NCBI RefSeq assembly: GCF_015674855.1
Contig: NZ_JADMLG010000005.1
Coordinates: forward strand, 248,001 to 312,000
DNA length: 64,000 bases
Direction of reading: 5' to 3'
Source: Nocardia bovistercoris
Lineage (GTDB): Bacteria; Actinomycetota; Actinomycetes; Mycobacteriales; Mycobacteriaceae
Position numbers and translations under genes: made by a program
In this document: piece by piece, positions 1 to 9,898 of the stretch
How the letters are laid out: the number at the start of each line of letters is the position of its first letter
Numbering within the stretch: position 1 is the stretch's first letter
Notes under the pieces: model-generated
Database searches by the model: none
Told to the model about the DNA's origin: nothing
The model's input: the letters and a program-made list of their open reading frames with translations, nothing else

Positions 1-3000
1 GTGCGGGCTCTCGTTGAAGTCGATGTAGACCGGCGCGAGTTCGGATTCGTTGATGCCGATCGGAATCCGCATGGTCTTGACCGCGGGATCGGTCTGCGAC
101 GGCCATTGCCCCGCGTGCTGGAGCAGCTGTTCGCGGGCCAGCACCTCGGGCAGCATGCGCGCGGCGGGTGCGGCGCGGCCCGGCGTTAGACGCGCGATGG
201 TCGCCACGGCGTCGGCGACGGCTTGGCCGAGGTTGGTCGGATCCGAGCTGCCGTCGATGCGAGGCAGGCCGGTGAGCATGTGCAGGCATTCCGGCGTCAT
301 ACCGCGCCCCGGCCTGCCCTGCGGGACCAGCGCCGCGAACTTGCGGCCGAGGTCGGAGTCCATCGGGTCGCCGAGGCGCAGTTCGATACGGGTGCCGATC
401 TGGTCCTTGAGGGCGGGACGCGCCTCGGCCCAGCGGTTCAGCGCGATCACCACGTGCACGCCGTAGGACAGACCCTGCACCGCGAGGTTCATGATCTGCT
501 GTTCCAGCGGCTCGAAATCCTGGCGGATGGAACTGAATCCGTCGATGACGAGGAAGACGTCACCGAACGGGTCGTCGTGCGCGCCTGCCGCGGACGGGCC
601 GCTCGTCGGGTCGACCGAACGCAGCCTGCGGAATTCGGGCATGGATTCGATGCCGAGCGCGCGGAAGCGGGCCTCGCGGCCGCGCACGATAGTGGTCATC
701 TCGGCGATGGTGCGCCGGACCTTGTCCTCGTCGAGCCTGCTCGCCACCGAGCCGACGTGCGGCAATCCCTCGAGGCTGCCGAGCGTGCCGCCGCCGAAGT
801 CGAGGCAGTAGAACTGCACCTGCTCGGCGGTGTGGGTCATGGCCATCGCCATGACCATGGTGCGCAGCGCGGTCGACTTGCCCGACTGCGGCCCGCCGAC
901 CACGGCGACGTTGCCGCGCGAGCCGGACAGGTCGACCACCAACGGATCGCGCCGCTGGTCGTAGGGCCGGTCGACGATCCCGATCGGCGCGCGCAGCGTG
1001 GCCAGCGGCGAGAATTCGCCGGTGAGCACCGAGCGCGGGATGAGCTGGTCGAGAGTCGGCGCCTCGTCGAGCGGCGGCAGCCAGATCTCGTGGGCGGGGC
1101 GTCCGTAGCCCTGGATGCGGGAGACCAGCATGTTGAGGTTGGAGATCTGCTCGCCGTCCTCGGAATGGTGTTCCTGCGGTTCGCTGTTCTGCTCCGCGGG
1201 CAGCGGAATGCGGTCGGCGGCCCGGAAATCCACGTGGTGGGCGGTGAACGCCCTTGCCTTCACATCGATTTCGCCACCCGCGATCCCCGCGCTGGTGACC
1301 TCGCGCTGGGAACCGCCGCCGACATAGGGGCCGGACACGTAGGACGCCTGGAAGCGCTGGATCTCCCCGGAATCCGATTTCAGGTAGCCGCCGCCGGGCA
1401 CGCCGGGCAGGTTGTACGCGTCGGGCACGCCGAGGACCTGCCGGGATTCGTTGGCGGAGAAGGTCTTCAGGCCGATCCGATAGGACAGGTGCGACTCCAG
1501 GCCTTTGAGCTTGCCCTCTTCGAGGCGCTGGGAGGCCAGCAGCAGATGCACGTGCAGCGAGCGGCCGAGCCTGCCGATCATGACGAACAGTTCGGCGAAA
1601 TCCGGGTGCTGGGTGAGCAGTTCGGAGAATTCGTCGAGCACGACGAACAGCGCGGGCAGCGGGTCGAGATCGGCGCCCGCCGCGCGCGCCTTCTCGTATT
1701 CGGAGACGTTGGCGAAGTTGCCCGCCTGCCGCAGCACCTCCTGACGGCGGTTCATCTCGCCCGCGAGCGCATCGCGCATGCGGTCGACCAGGTCGGCCTC
1801 TTCTTCGAGGTTGGTGATGATGGCCGCGACGTGCGGGACGCCGTCCAGGCCGAGGAAGGTCGCGCCGCCCTTGAAGTCGACCAGCACCAGGTTCAGCTGA
1901 TCCGGCGAGTGGGTGGCGAGCAGGCTCAGCACCAGGGTGCGCAGGAATTCCGATTTACCGGAACCGGTGGCGCCGATGCACAGGCCGTGCGGGCCCATAC
2001 CGCTCTCGGCGGCCTCCTTGATGTCGAGTTCAACCGGAAGGCCGTCCGCGCCGACGCCGAAGGGCACCCGCAGGCGTTCCCGGCCGTAGCGTGGCCGCCA
2101 GGCGTGTTCGGGATTGAAGGTGCCGATATCGCCGAGGCTCATCAACTGCGCCCAGGTCGAGATCACCTCGCTGTCGTCGGTTTCGACGTCGCTGCTGCGC
2201 TGGGTGGCGGCGCGGTAGGGGGCGAGGCGGCGCGCGACCTGCTGGGCCTGCTGGCTGCTGATCCGGTCGATGATGGCGAAGCGTTCCTGATTGCCGGTGG
2301 CGCCGCGACCGATGCACTCGCCGTTCTCGATCACCATCTTGATGCCGCGCGAAACCGCCAGTCGCGGAGCGTATCCGCACAGGTCGATGATGGTGACGCC
2401 CTCGTAGCCGGATTCGCGCAGCTGATCGTCCTCGGCCTCGAGCAGGCCGCCGTCGACCACGATGACGATGTGCACCAGATTCGCGTTGGCGGGCTGGTTA
2501 CGCGAGTAGCGAACGCGGTTGGCCAGCAGGGAATGCAGACTGGCCATGGCCTCCCGGATCGAACCGTAGAACATGCGCTGGCTGCCGATGCCGTCCTGGG
2601 CGTCGGGATGCTGGGTGTGCGGAAGCCATTTGGTCCATTCCCACTCCCGCGCCGTGTCCGGACCCGCGACGACCGCGACCAGCACCTGGTCCGGCGCCTG
2701 GAACATGCACAGCTGCAACAGCATCGCGCGGCTCATGTCGCGCGCTTCGGCGCGGTCGCCGTCGAGTGCGATGGTGGCGAAACCCTTGACCGCGATGGCG
2801 GTGGGCAGATCGGGCACCGTGGAATGCGCGCGCACGAAGCGGCGCAGCGAGACCGCGGCGATCGGCTCCAATTCCTCGACCGGACCCGTCTCCGGCGCGA
2901 CCAGGCGCGTCGCGAGGCGCTGGCCGCCGATGCCGATGCGGGCGTGGCAGAAGTCCTTGTCCCCCGCGCGGCGCTCCCACATCCGGCTGGTCCCCGCCAG

Positions 3001-3423
3001 CATCCAGATGAGGGCGGGCTCGGGATGGCTCCACTCCACCGAGGCGCGCTGCTGACTCGCGGTCTCGTCGACATCCTTGCGCACCTGGTCGAGGTAGCGC
3101 AGGTAGTCCTTGCGGTCCTCGTTGGCCTCGGCGGCCTTCTGCCCCTTGCCGCCGCCCTGGCCCGCGAACATGCCGACCATCGAGAACATCATCATGACCG
3201 GGAACATCATGGACATCGGATTCGACGCGATGCCGCCGCCCTGGGTGAAGAGCAGGGCCATCATGCCGACCATGCCGATGATCATCACCACCGGCATCAT
3301 CTTCATGAGCAGATTGCCCGGCGTGACCCGAGGGATCTCCGGCGGCGGCTGGAGAGTGACCTCGCCGCCGGGAGTGCGCGGCATCTCCCGGCGCGCACGA
3401 CGTTGGAACCGGACAGTACTCAT
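1..3423 (-). CDS. eccC4: EccC4-type FtsK/SpoIIIE ATPase of an ESX-4-like T7SS (3' end outside window)
   Basis: EccC is the membrane-anchored motor ATPase that binds substrates and powers export in ESX type VII secretion. The visible 1141 residues start with a short basic segment and two transmembrane helices rich in Met, Gly and Val (about residues 38-95). A DUF region and then FtsK-like ATPase domains follow. Walker A of domain 1 reads GATGSGKS near residue 483, and domain 2 has GGPQSGKST near residue 844. The third ATPase domain is just beginning when the window ends, so 100-200 residues are probably missing. The ATG at 3423 lies divergent from eccD4. The order eccC4(-) eccD4(+) mycP4(+) eccB4(-), with the truA-rplQ-rpoA block about 6 kb beyond, matches the mycobacterial ESX-4 region. 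That supports the ESX-4 label more strongly than the protein alone does. Confidence 0.93.
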   Translation of the reverse strand, partial: MSTVRFQRRARREMPRTPGGEVTLQPPPEIPRVTPGNLLMKMMPVVMIIGMVGMMALLFTQGGGIASNPMSMMFPVMMMFSMVGMFAGQGGGKGQKAAEANEDRKDYLRYLDQVRKDVDETASQQRASVEWSHPEPALIWMLAGTSRMWERRAGDKDFCHARIGIGGQRLATRLVAPETGPVEELEPIAAVSLRRFVRAHSTVPDLPTAIAVKGFATIALDGDRAEARDMSRAMLLQLCMFQAPDQVLVAVVAGPDTAREWEWTKWLPHTQHPDAQDGIGSQRMFYGSIREAMASLHSLLANRVRYSRNQPANANLVHIVIVVDGGLLEAEDDQLRESGYEGVTIIDLCGYAPRLAVSRGIKMVIENGECIGRGATGNQERFAIIDRISSQQAQQVARRLAPYRAATQRSSDVETDDSEVISTWAQLMSLGDIGTFNPEHAWRPRYGRERLRVPFGVGADGLPVELDIKEAAESGMGPHGLCIGATGSGKSEFLRTLVLSLLATHSPDQLNLVLVDFKGGATFLGLDGVPHVAAIITNLEEEADLVDRMRDALAGEMNRRQEVLRQAGNFANVSEYEKARAAGADLDPLPALFVVLDEFSELLTQHPDFAELFVMIGRLGRSLHVHLLLASQRLEEGKLKGLESHLSYRIGLKTFSANESRQVLGVPDAYNLPGVPGGGYLKSDSGEIQRFQASYVSGPYVGGGSQREVTSAGIAGGEIDVKARAFTAHHVDFRAADRIPLPAEQNSEPQEHHSEDGEQISNLNMLVSRIQGYGRPAHEIWLPPLDEAPTLDQLIPRSVLTGEFSPLATLRAPIGIVDRPYDQRRDPLVVDLSGSRGNVAVVGGPQSGKSTALRTMVMAMAMTHTAEQVQFYCLDFGGGTLGSLEGLPHVGSVASRLDEDKVRRTIAEMTTIVRGREARFRALGIESMPEFRRLRSVDPTSGPSAAGAHDDPFGDVFLVIDGFSSIRQDFEPLEQQIMNLAVQGLSYGVHVVIALNRWAEARPALKDQIGTRIELRLGDPMDSDLGRKFAALVPQGRPGRGMTPECLHMLTGLPRIDGSSDPTNLGQAVADAVATIARLTPGRAAPAARMLPEVLAREQLLQHAGQWPSQTDPAVKTMRIPIGINESELAPVYIDFNESPH

Positions 3424-3598
3424 CGGTCTACGAATCCCCCTTTTCGGTGCCGAAAGTTCGGCCTCAGTGTAGAGGCCACAGCCGACATGTCGTACAGTTC
3501 GACCAGCATTCTGCTGTCAGGACGCCGGGGATCGCAACCTCGCCACCGTCGGTGCGCGACAGCGGAAACACGAGGTAGAAGACAGAGTTGGGGGAAGC
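3424..3598. promoter_or_regulatory. Divergent promoter region eccC4/eccD4 with a small palindrome
   Basis: This 175-bp gap separates two divergent ESX-4 genes and must hold both promoters. It contains an inverted repeat, GCCGAA-AG-TTCGGC (3449-3462), close to the eccC4 start, which could be an operator. No strong -35/-10 pair stands out. Confidence 0.3.
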
Positions 3599-5065
3599 TT
3601 GACGCACGCGCGCCTTGATCACATCGACGAAGACTCCTCCCGCGGGATCGTGCGCGCGCCGGATCTGGCGCGAGTCACCATCCTGGCCAAGCACACCCAG
3701 GTGGATATGGCCATCCCCGTGGATGTACCGGTCGCGCTGGTCATTCCGAGCGTCGTCGACATGGTCGCACAGCACAGCCGCACCAACGTCTTCGACAACG
3801 AGGGCGAGCGTTACGAACCGGCGGAATGGGTGCTGGCCCGCATCGGCCACCCGCCGTTCTCCAATTCGCTGAGCCTGGGGGAGCACGGCGTACGCGACGG
3901 CGAACTGCTCATGCTCGAAAGCGCCTCGCACATCGCGCCGACGCCGCTGTTCGACGACATCATGTACAACGTCGCGATCGCCGACGCCGACCACTACAAC
4001 AGCTGGACCCCGCGTACCGCGCGGCTCACCGGTTCGGTGCTCGCCGCGGTCACCATGCTGGTCGGCTGTCTCGGTCTGCTGCTGTCCCCGAGCGAGTTGC
4101 CGGTGTGGGTGAGCGGATCGGTGGCGGTCGGCGTCGCGATCCTGCTCGTGGTCGCGGGCATGGTGCTGAGCCGGATGTACGGCGACACCGCCACCGCGCT
4201 GGTACTCGGCGGCTGCGCGCTGCCGCCCGCCTTCGCGGCCGGAATGCTCTATGTCCCCGACCATTACGGCTGGGCGCACCTGCTGCTCGGCTTCGTGCTG
4301 CTCGGCGCCACCGCCATCCTGGCGTGGCGGGTCACCGGCGTCGGGCTCGCGCTGTTCATCGGGGTGGCGACGCTGTCGGTGTACGCGGTGCCCGCCGCGA
4401 TGGTCGGCCTGCTCACCGAACAGCCGACCAAGGCCATCGGCGCGTTCGGCGCCGCGCTCGGACTCGCCGGACTCTCGCTCTCGCCGCGCATCTCGATGCT
4501 GCTGGCCAAGCTACCCCTACCCCCGGTGCCCTCCCCCGGCACGCCGATCGATCCCACCGAGGACGACCCGGACGACCACCGCGCCCTGCCGACCATGGAC
4601 GTGCTGCGCGTGAAGTCCGAGCGGGCCAGAATGTACCTCGCCGGCCTGGTCGCGGCCACCACCCTGGTCACCGTGGTCGGCGCGATGGCCGCCATCGATC
4701 CCGAGGCCGACGATCCGTACTGGCCCGGTATCGCGCTGGCGCTGGTCTGTTCGGCGGTGCTGATGTTCCGCAGCCGCACCTACGCGGGCGCCGAACAGGC
4801 CGTCGTACTCATCGCGGGCGGCGCGTCCATCGTGCTGATCATGCTGGTCGGGGCGAGTTTCGAGATGGATATGCCGCTCGGCGTCTTCGGCGCGGCCATG
4901 ACCATCCTGGTGGCCGCGCTGATATTCGGCATCATCATCCCGAACCAGTCGGCCACCCCGCCGATGCGCCGCGGCGTCGAACTGCTCGAATACGCCTTCG
5001 TCGCCGCCGTCCTGCCGCTGGTGTTCTGGGTGGCCTCGCTCTACTCCCTCGTTCGCGGGCTATGA
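3599..5065 (+). CDS. eccD4: EccD4-type multi-spanning T7SS membrane channel protein
   Basis: EccD is the polytopic core of the ESX inner-membrane complex. The 488-residue product begins with a soluble ubiquitin-like domain (about residues 15-110, including the conserved stretch with VDVPVALVIP and the ILxRIGHPP-like segment). About eleven hydrophobic helices follow from residue 140 to the end. A cytosolic loop near residues 300-345 carries the usual KLPLPPVPSPG Pro-rich linker. The chosen TTG start at 3599 follows a G-rich Shine-Dalgarno-like run (TGGGGGAAG); a downstream GTG is possible. The stop codon overlaps the mycP4 start (ATGA), which implies translational coupling. Confidence 0.9.
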   Translation: MTHARLDHIDEDSSRGIVRAPDLARVTILAKHTQVDMAIPVDVPVALVIPSVVDMVAQHSRTNVFDNEGERYEPAEWVLARIGHPPFSNSLSLGEHGVRDGELLMLESASHIAPTPLFDDIMYNVAIADADHYNSWTPRTARLTGSVLAAVTMLVGCLGLLLSPSELPVWVSGSVAVGVAILLVVAGMVLSRMYGDTATALVLGGCALPPAFAAGMLYVPDHYGWAHLLLGFVLLGATAILAWRVTGVGLALFIGVATLSVYAVPAAMVGLLTEQPTKAIGAFGAALGLAGLSLSPRISMLLAKLPLPPVPSPGTPIDPTEDDPDDHRALPTMDVLRVKSERARMYLAGLVAATTLVTVVGAMAAIDPEADDPYWPGIALALVCSAVLMFRSRTYAGAEQAVVLIAGGASIVLIMLVGASFEMDMPLGVFGAAMTILVAALIFGIIIPNQSATPPMRRGVELLEYAFVAAVLPLVFWVASLYSLVRGL

Positions 5066-6471
5066 GCCAGCGAGGTCTCCGGGTCGCCACCGCCGCGCTC
5101 ACGGTCGGCCTCAGCGCCGCGATCGGCCTCGGCGCCGGACACGGTGTCGCGCACGCGGATCGTCCGCCCGCGGTGAATCCCGCCCTTCGTCCCGCGGGCG
5201 ATCCCGCGGTGCCGCCGGACAAGACAGAGCGTCCCGCCAACTCGAACTGCGCCGACATCGTCACCGGCGGTGACGGTTCCACCATTCCCTCGGCCCAGCG
5301 CACCCTCGACCTGGATCGCGCCTGGCAGTTCTCCCAGGGCGAGGGTCAGGTGATCGCGGTCATCGACACCGGTGTCGCGCGTCATCCGCGCCTGCCGGAT
5401 CTGGAGGCCGCGGGCGATTTCGTGGCCGCCGGTGGCGACGGCACCGAGGATTGCGACGGCCACGGCACTTTCGTCGCGGGCATCATCGCGGCATCCCGCG
5501 TCGACGGTCAGGGTTTCGCGGGCGTCGCGCCGCGGGCACGGATCATGACCATCCGCCAGACCAGCAAGATGTATCAGAAAGAGGGCGCGTCACGGGACAA
5601 GGCGCCCGACGCGTTCCCCGACGGTTACGGCACGCTCGGCACCATGGCCTCGGCGATCGTGCGCGCCGTCGACCGCGGCGCGACCGTGATCAATATCTCC
5701 GAGGTGTGGTGCGGTCCCGAGAAGAACGTGGACGGCCCCATCGGCGCGGCCCTGCAATACGCCGTCGACCGCGATGTCGTCGTCGTCGTGGCCGCGGGCA
5801 ATGCCGAGGATTCCTGCAAGACCGAGAACACGGTCACCGACCCGCTCGATCCGACCGCCGACCCGTGGAGCAAGGTCAGGGTCAATGTGGTGCCCGCGCG
5901 CTGGGACGACTACGTGCTCTCGGTCGGTTCGATCGACGCCAACGGCGCGCCGTCGAAATTCACCGTGGCGGGTCCGTGGCTCAGTGTCGCCGCGCCGGGC
6001 GAGAACATGGTCTCGCTCGATCCGCGCGGCACGAGTACCGCGGTGGGCGCCGTCAATCAGCGCGGTGAGCAAAGTCCCATGTCGGGCACCAGTTTCGCGA
6101 CGCCGATCGTGTCCGGCGTGGTCGCCCTGGTACGCGCGCGTTTTCCGGAATTGAGCGCGCGCGAGGTCATGAAGCGCATCCAGGCCACCGCGCACGCGCC
6201 TGCCGAAGGCTGGAACAAGTACATCGGATACGGCTCGGTCGACCCCATCGCGGCGCTGACCGAGGAGGTCACCGGTGAACTGCCGCCGAAAACCCCGACG
6301 CCGCCGAAGAATCAGCAGCTCGCCGTGCCCGCCGCGAAGCCCGCGCCGGACAACACCGCGCGCGATGTGGCGCTGATCGGCACCGGCGTCATCGCCGCCG
6401 CGCTGCTGCTCGGTTATCTGGCCTCGTTCCCGATCCGCCGCCGTTTCGGCGTCGCCGAGGACAACGACTAG
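5062..6471 (+). CDS. mycP4: Mycosin-4-type subtilisin-like serine protease (MycP4)
   Basis: Mycosins are membrane-anchored subtilases required for ESX function. The 469-residue product has an N-terminal signal peptide (residues 1-32, ending around AHADRP) and then the catalytic triad Asp102 (VIDTGV), His134 (DCDGHGTFVAG) and Ser344 (SGTSFATP), with the oxyanion Asn in VVAAGN. A Pro-rich linker (PPKTPTPPKN) precedes a C-terminal transmembrane helix and a short basic tail. All the family features are present, so the enzyme should be active. The ATG overlaps the eccD4 stop by 4 bp. A hairpin downstream probably ends the eccD4-mycP4 transcript. Confidence 0.95.
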   Translation: MSQRGLRVATAALTVGLSAAIGLGAGHGVAHADRPPAVNPALRPAGDPAVPPDKTERPANSNCADIVTGGDGSTIPSAQRTLDLDRAWQFSQGEGQVIAVIDTGVARHPRLPDLEAAGDFVAAGGDGTEDCDGHGTFVAGIIAASRVDGQGFAGVAPRARIMTIRQTSKMYQKEGASRDKAPDAFPDGYGTLGTMASAIVRAVDRGATVINISEVWCGPEKNVDGPIGAALQYAVDRDVVVVVAAGNAEDSCKTENTVTDPLDPTADPWSKVRVNVVPARWDDYVLSVGSIDANGAPSKFTVAGPWLSVAAPGENMVSLDPRGTSTAVGAVNQRGEQSPMSGTSFATPIVSGVVALVRARFPELSAREVMKRIQATAHAPAEGWNKYIGYGSVDPIAALTEEVTGELPPKTPTPPKNQQLAVPAAKPAPDNTARDVALIGTGVIAAALLLGYLASFPIRRRFGVAEDND

Positions 6472-6481
6472 GAATACGGAC

Positions 6482-6511
6482 GAGGACGGCGCCCGAGTGC
6501 GCACCGTCCTC
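6482..6511 (+). terminator. Hairpin terminator after mycP4
   Basis: The arms GAGGACGG (6482-6489) and CCGTCCTC (6504-6511) pair perfectly, and a few extra GC pairs are possible inside the loop. The hairpin starts 10 bp after the mycP4 stop. There is no T-run, as is usual in GC-rich actinobacteria. Confidence 0.6.
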
Positions 6512-6523
6512 CGTCCGGTCTCA

Positions 6524-6590
6524 TCACCACGCCACGCTTGTCACCACGCCACGCTTGTCACCACACTGCGCTTGTCACCACACTGCGGAA
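6524..6590. repeat. 17-bp tandem repeat, nearly four copies
   Basis: Units of TCACCACGCCACGCTTG run head to tail at 6524-6540 and 6541-6557. A diverged unit follows at 6558-6574 and a partial one to 6590. The array lies between the convergent mycP4 and eccB4 genes and codes for nothing I can support. Confidence 0.75.
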
Positions 6591-6626
6591 TCCGCCCGGA
6601 CCTCTCGAATCACGAACGGCCCCGGA

Positions 6627-8117
6627 CTATTTGGACGAGCTACCAACGGGCTGTTTGGCGGGCGCCGGATCGGGGGCGACGCCGTCGTGGGCGACCATCG
6701 CTTCCTCGCGGCCGAGGGTCGGCCCGGCCGCGAGCAGGCCGACGATGGGCCACGGCGCAGGTTCGGGTTTAACGCCGGATCCGGTGTCGAGTCCGAGCGC
6801 CTTCTGCGCGTCGGCGTTCTTGATGCCGTAGCGAACACCGGTATCGGCCACGTAGAACAGGCTGTCCTTGCGGCGGCTGTCGGGTTCGATGCCGGTGGTC
6901 TGCACGAACGCGCCCGTGGCAGGCGGCACGTAGACCGAGTCGGCGTTCGGACCGGAACCGTCGGCCTGGGCCAGCGGAACCAGTTTGGCGTTGTCCGGAA
7001 TCGGCAGCGTCACACCGGTGACCACCGCGAGCTCGGCCCACTTGCCGCCGTCCTTGTTGTCGGCGGCGGCAGGAATCGGCTTCCAGGACAGGCAGCTGAT
7101 GGGCCGGTCGTTGATACCGACGATCGACGGCGTGCGCTCGGGATACTGATCGACCTTGAGCGCCTGCGAGACGTGCGCGTTGGTCCGGTCGGCCTGATCG
7201 ATGCGCGCGTTGTCCGACAGCGAACGGTTCGCGTTGCGGATGATGTCGGCGGTGAGTCGGGACACCGGTTGCAAGCCGTCCTGCAGGACCACGTAGTACT
7301 TGTCCGGCTCCGACGGCACCTGCACCACATCGGCGATGCGGTGGTTGTTGGCCTGGTAGTTCACCGTGCCGCCCGGATTGTCGATCTTGGGCGGGACGAT
7401 CGGCAGCACCTCGGGGACGGTGTTGATCAACCCCTCGCTCACCGGACGCGGTGTGGCGCCGGTGATTCCGAGCGCGTCGGTGACGGCGCGATCGGACATG
7501 TCGACTCGGGCGCGCTTGTTGTCGTACACCAGATACACGGTGTCCTTGGCCTTCACCAGCAGCGCCTGATCGGTGGCCAGCGCGGACGCCTTCTCCCCCA
7601 GGTGCAGATCCCCGGCGATCACCGAGGTGGTGAGTTCCCTACTGCCGTCGACCTTCAGCACGTCGCAGACCGTCCACGCACGGCCTTTGCCGTTCTTGTC
7701 GTAGCGCAGGGTGGCGGGCGCGCCGGGAATGCCGATGAGCTGGCCGCGCGGCTTCTTGCCGAGTTCGGATTCCTTGACGATGACGGCCTTGCCGGATTCG
7801 CCGGAGGCCAGCCGCGCCGAGGTCAGATTGAGCGTGGGATGCACCACGTCGTCGATCACGACGTAGACACCGCCGGATTCCTTGCCGATCAACAGGGTGT
7901 TGGAGCCGATCTTGTCCTGGGGGCGCAGCAGCGCGAGGATGCCGCAGCCCGCCAACACCACGCAACCGAGGACGAGGCCGACCGCGTAGGCGCGCGACTG
8001 CGAGCGCATCGGGTCGTGCAGCATGCGCACATCGCGGCGGACCAGCGCGTGCTCCATGCGCCGGACGAGGAAGCGATAGCCGCTGACCTGCCAGCGCGTG
8101 GTGGGTTTCGATGGCAT
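6627..8117 (-). CDS. eccB4: EccB4-type T7SS membrane protein
   Basis: EccB is the single-pass core component whose large periplasmic domain forms the upper part of the ESX complex. The 496-residue product has the classic N-terminal cytosolic signature (WQVSGYRFLVRRMEHALVR, then RDVRMLHDPMRSQ). One transmembrane helix follows (about residues 44-65), then the long periplasmic R-domain fold. Length and architecture match the family. The ATG at 8117 is divergent from the eccE-like gene. The C-terminal tail (about 30 residues, Pro/Ala-rich) is variable in this family. Confidence 0.93.
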   Translation of the reverse strand: MPSKPTTRWQVSGYRFLVRRMEHALVRRDVRMLHDPMRSQSRAYAVGLVLGCVVLAGCGILALLRPQDKIGSNTLLIGKESGGVYVVIDDVVHPTLNLTSARLASGESGKAVIVKESELGKKPRGQLIGIPGAPATLRYDKNGKGRAWTVCDVLKVDGSRELTTSVIAGDLHLGEKASALATDQALLVKAKDTVYLVYDNKRARVDMSDRAVTDALGITGATPRPVSEGLINTVPEVLPIVPPKIDNPGGTVNYQANNHRIADVVQVPSEPDKYYVVLQDGLQPVSRLTADIIRNANRSLSDNARIDQADRTNAHVSQALKVDQYPERTPSIVGINDRPISCLSWKPIPAAADNKDGGKWAELAVVTGVTLPIPDNAKLVPLAQADGSGPNADSVYVPPATGAFVQTTGIEPDSRRKDSLFYVADTGVRYGIKNADAQKALGLDTGSGVKPEPAPWPIVGLLAAGPTLGREEAMVAHDGVAPDPAPAKQPVGSSSK

Positions 8118-8229
8118 TTACTCTCCCCCGGACGGTGCTCACCTTCGCCGAACACAGTACAGTTTCGCAGGACTGTTGTTCAGCTCGGCCGGTGCGAGGC
8201 GGTCGATATCGGGTACTTGGGGGACGATC

Positions 8230-9873
8230 ATGGCCGAAGCCGTCGGAGCCGGGCCGCGCCCGCTGCTCGGTCGCGTATCAGTGCAGAACCTGCTGATCGC
8301 ACAGGCCATCGGCTTCTCGGCGGGCCTGGTCGCGCTGCTCGCCGGACTCGACACCCTGCCCGCGATCGCCGTCACCGCGGTCACGATCGCGCTCCCGCTG
8401 ATCCCCATCGGCAAACGCACCGTGCTCGACTGGATCGCGACGTGGTGGAGCTACTTCACGCACCGCAACTACGACATCGGCGACACCGTCGATTTCCGCG
8501 GCCCCGACGACCGCTCGCTCGGCCTGTACTGGGACGGCAGTCGGGTCGTCACCGTGGTCGAGGTGCTGCCGCCGCGCGGCGGGCTCACCCGGATCTCGAG
8601 CAGCACCGTGCACGCCTCGCACCTGCTCCCGCTGCCCGAACTCGCGAAATGCCTGAACCAGCACGACATCCTGCTCAGCGGGATCGACATCATCAGCCAC
8701 GGCCACCGCAGCCGGTCGGGTACGCCCGCGGGCAACATCTACGAGAGCCTGCTCGGTCCGCTGCCCGCCACGGCGCACCGCACCGTCTGGCTCGCGATCA
8801 GCTTCGACGCCGTGCGTTGCCCGGAAGCCGCGGCCCGGCGCGGCGGCGGCAGCGAGGGCGCCTCGCGCGCGGTCACCATCGCCACCCAGCGCATCGTGCG
8901 CACCCTCGAGGACGCCGACTGCGGCGCCCGCACACTGACCGCGCCGGAGATCCGCAAGGCGGTGCTGCAGATCACCGCGGGCTACGATCCGCGCACCCTC
9001 ACCCACCGCTGGCGCTACGCCGAGATCGGCAACGCGGTCAATATCGGCGGCGCGGTCGACCCGAAGCGGCTCGGCTCGGATCTGCTGGCGCAACTGTGGG
9101 TTCCGCAGTCGCGCGGCACCACGGTCGCGGTGCGCCTGCGTCCCGGCAGTTCGGCCGGTTCGGTGAACATCGGCGCCGCCTGGCGACTCACCGCGCGGGA
9201 ACTGCCGGAGCGCAACCGGTCCCAGGGCATGGTGTCGATGGCCGGGCGCCACCGCGGCGGCCTGCTTGCCCATCTGCCACTCGCGGTGCCCGGTGTCGAC
9301 GACACCGTCCCGATGACCGAATATCCGATCGATGTGATCGGCGCGCTGCACCTGCCGTCCTCCGGCTGCGGTCAGCTGATCGGTTCGGACGAGGAGCAGC
9401 AGGGCGTCGCGGTGCGCATCGTCGGCACCGGCATCTCCACCGTGTACGTGGCCGGTGAGCTGTATCTCGCGCAGCAGCTGGTGTTCCGGGCACTCGCGGT
9501 CGGCGAGCGCGTCCTGATCCGCACCGATCGCGCGCACGCGTGGGAGAACCTGGTGCAGACCATCGGCAATCCGGAGCGGCTGACCATCGCGGTCGAAACC
9601 CACCAGTCCGACGCGGGTTTCACCGCCGCGGTGGTGGACGGCGTGCTTGCGCCCGCGCCGCACGCGGGCGTCACCACCATCTACATCACCGGCGACCCGA
9701 TGGGCTGGCCCGCGACCAGGCCCGACCTGTCCATCTACCAGCCCGGCGCGATCGGCAACCACGTGGTGCTGCGCACCGGCACCGCACAGGTCGACCTCAC
9801 GCTGGTCTCCATTCCGCGCGAGGCCACCTACATCGGACATCCGCGCGGCCGCCGGGTCATGCAACACAACTGA
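8230..9873 (+). CDS. eccE4: EccE-like T7SS component (EccE4)
   Basis: EccE sits at the periphery of the ESX membrane complex. The 547-residue product has two adjacent N-terminal transmembrane helices (about residues 20-62) and a large soluble alpha/beta domain. That domain contains the family-like start WWSYFTHRNYDIGDTVDF and a C-terminal region ending in VSIPREATYIGHPRGR. The ATG at 8230 is preceded by GGGGGA at a good distance; upstream in-frame codons lack this. M. tuberculosis ESX-4 lacks eccE, but other Mycobacteriales carry eccE4 next to eccB4, as here. Its stop is followed closely by a convergent gene. Confidence 0.85.
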   Translation: MAEAVGAGPRPLLGRVSVQNLLIAQAIGFSAGLVALLAGLDTLPAIAVTAVTIALPLIPIGKRTVLDWIATWWSYFTHRNYDIGDTVDFRGPDDRSLGLYWDGSRVVTVVEVLPPRGGLTRISSSTVHASHLLPLPELAKCLNQHDILLSGIDIISHGHRSRSGTPAGNIYESLLGPLPATAHRTVWLAISFDAVRCPEAAARRGGGSEGASRAVTIATQRIVRTLEDADCGARTLTAPEIRKAVLQITAGYDPRTLTHRWRYAEIGNAVNIGGAVDPKRLGSDLLAQLWVPQSRGTTVAVRLRPGSSAGSVNIGAAWRLTARELPERNRSQGMVSMAGRHRGGLLAHLPLAVPGVDDTVPMTEYPIDVIGALHLPSSGCGQLIGSDEEQQGVAVRIVGTGISTVYVAGELYLAQQLVFRALAVGERVLIRTDRAHAWENLVQTIGNPERLTIAVETHQSDAGFTAAVVDGVLAPAPHAGVTTIYITGDPMGWPATRPDLSIYQPGAIGNHVVLRTGTAQVDLTLVSIPREATYIGHPRGRRVMQHN

Positions 9874-9898
9874 CGCAGGCACCGTTCGGCGGCTTCGG

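Noticed and set aside
223..3618. Long plus-strand open frame of 1131 codons opposite eccC4
   Set aside because: It is antisense to a clear EccC with Walker motifs, is His/Asp/Arg-rich, and has no domain. It is a GC-codon shadow.
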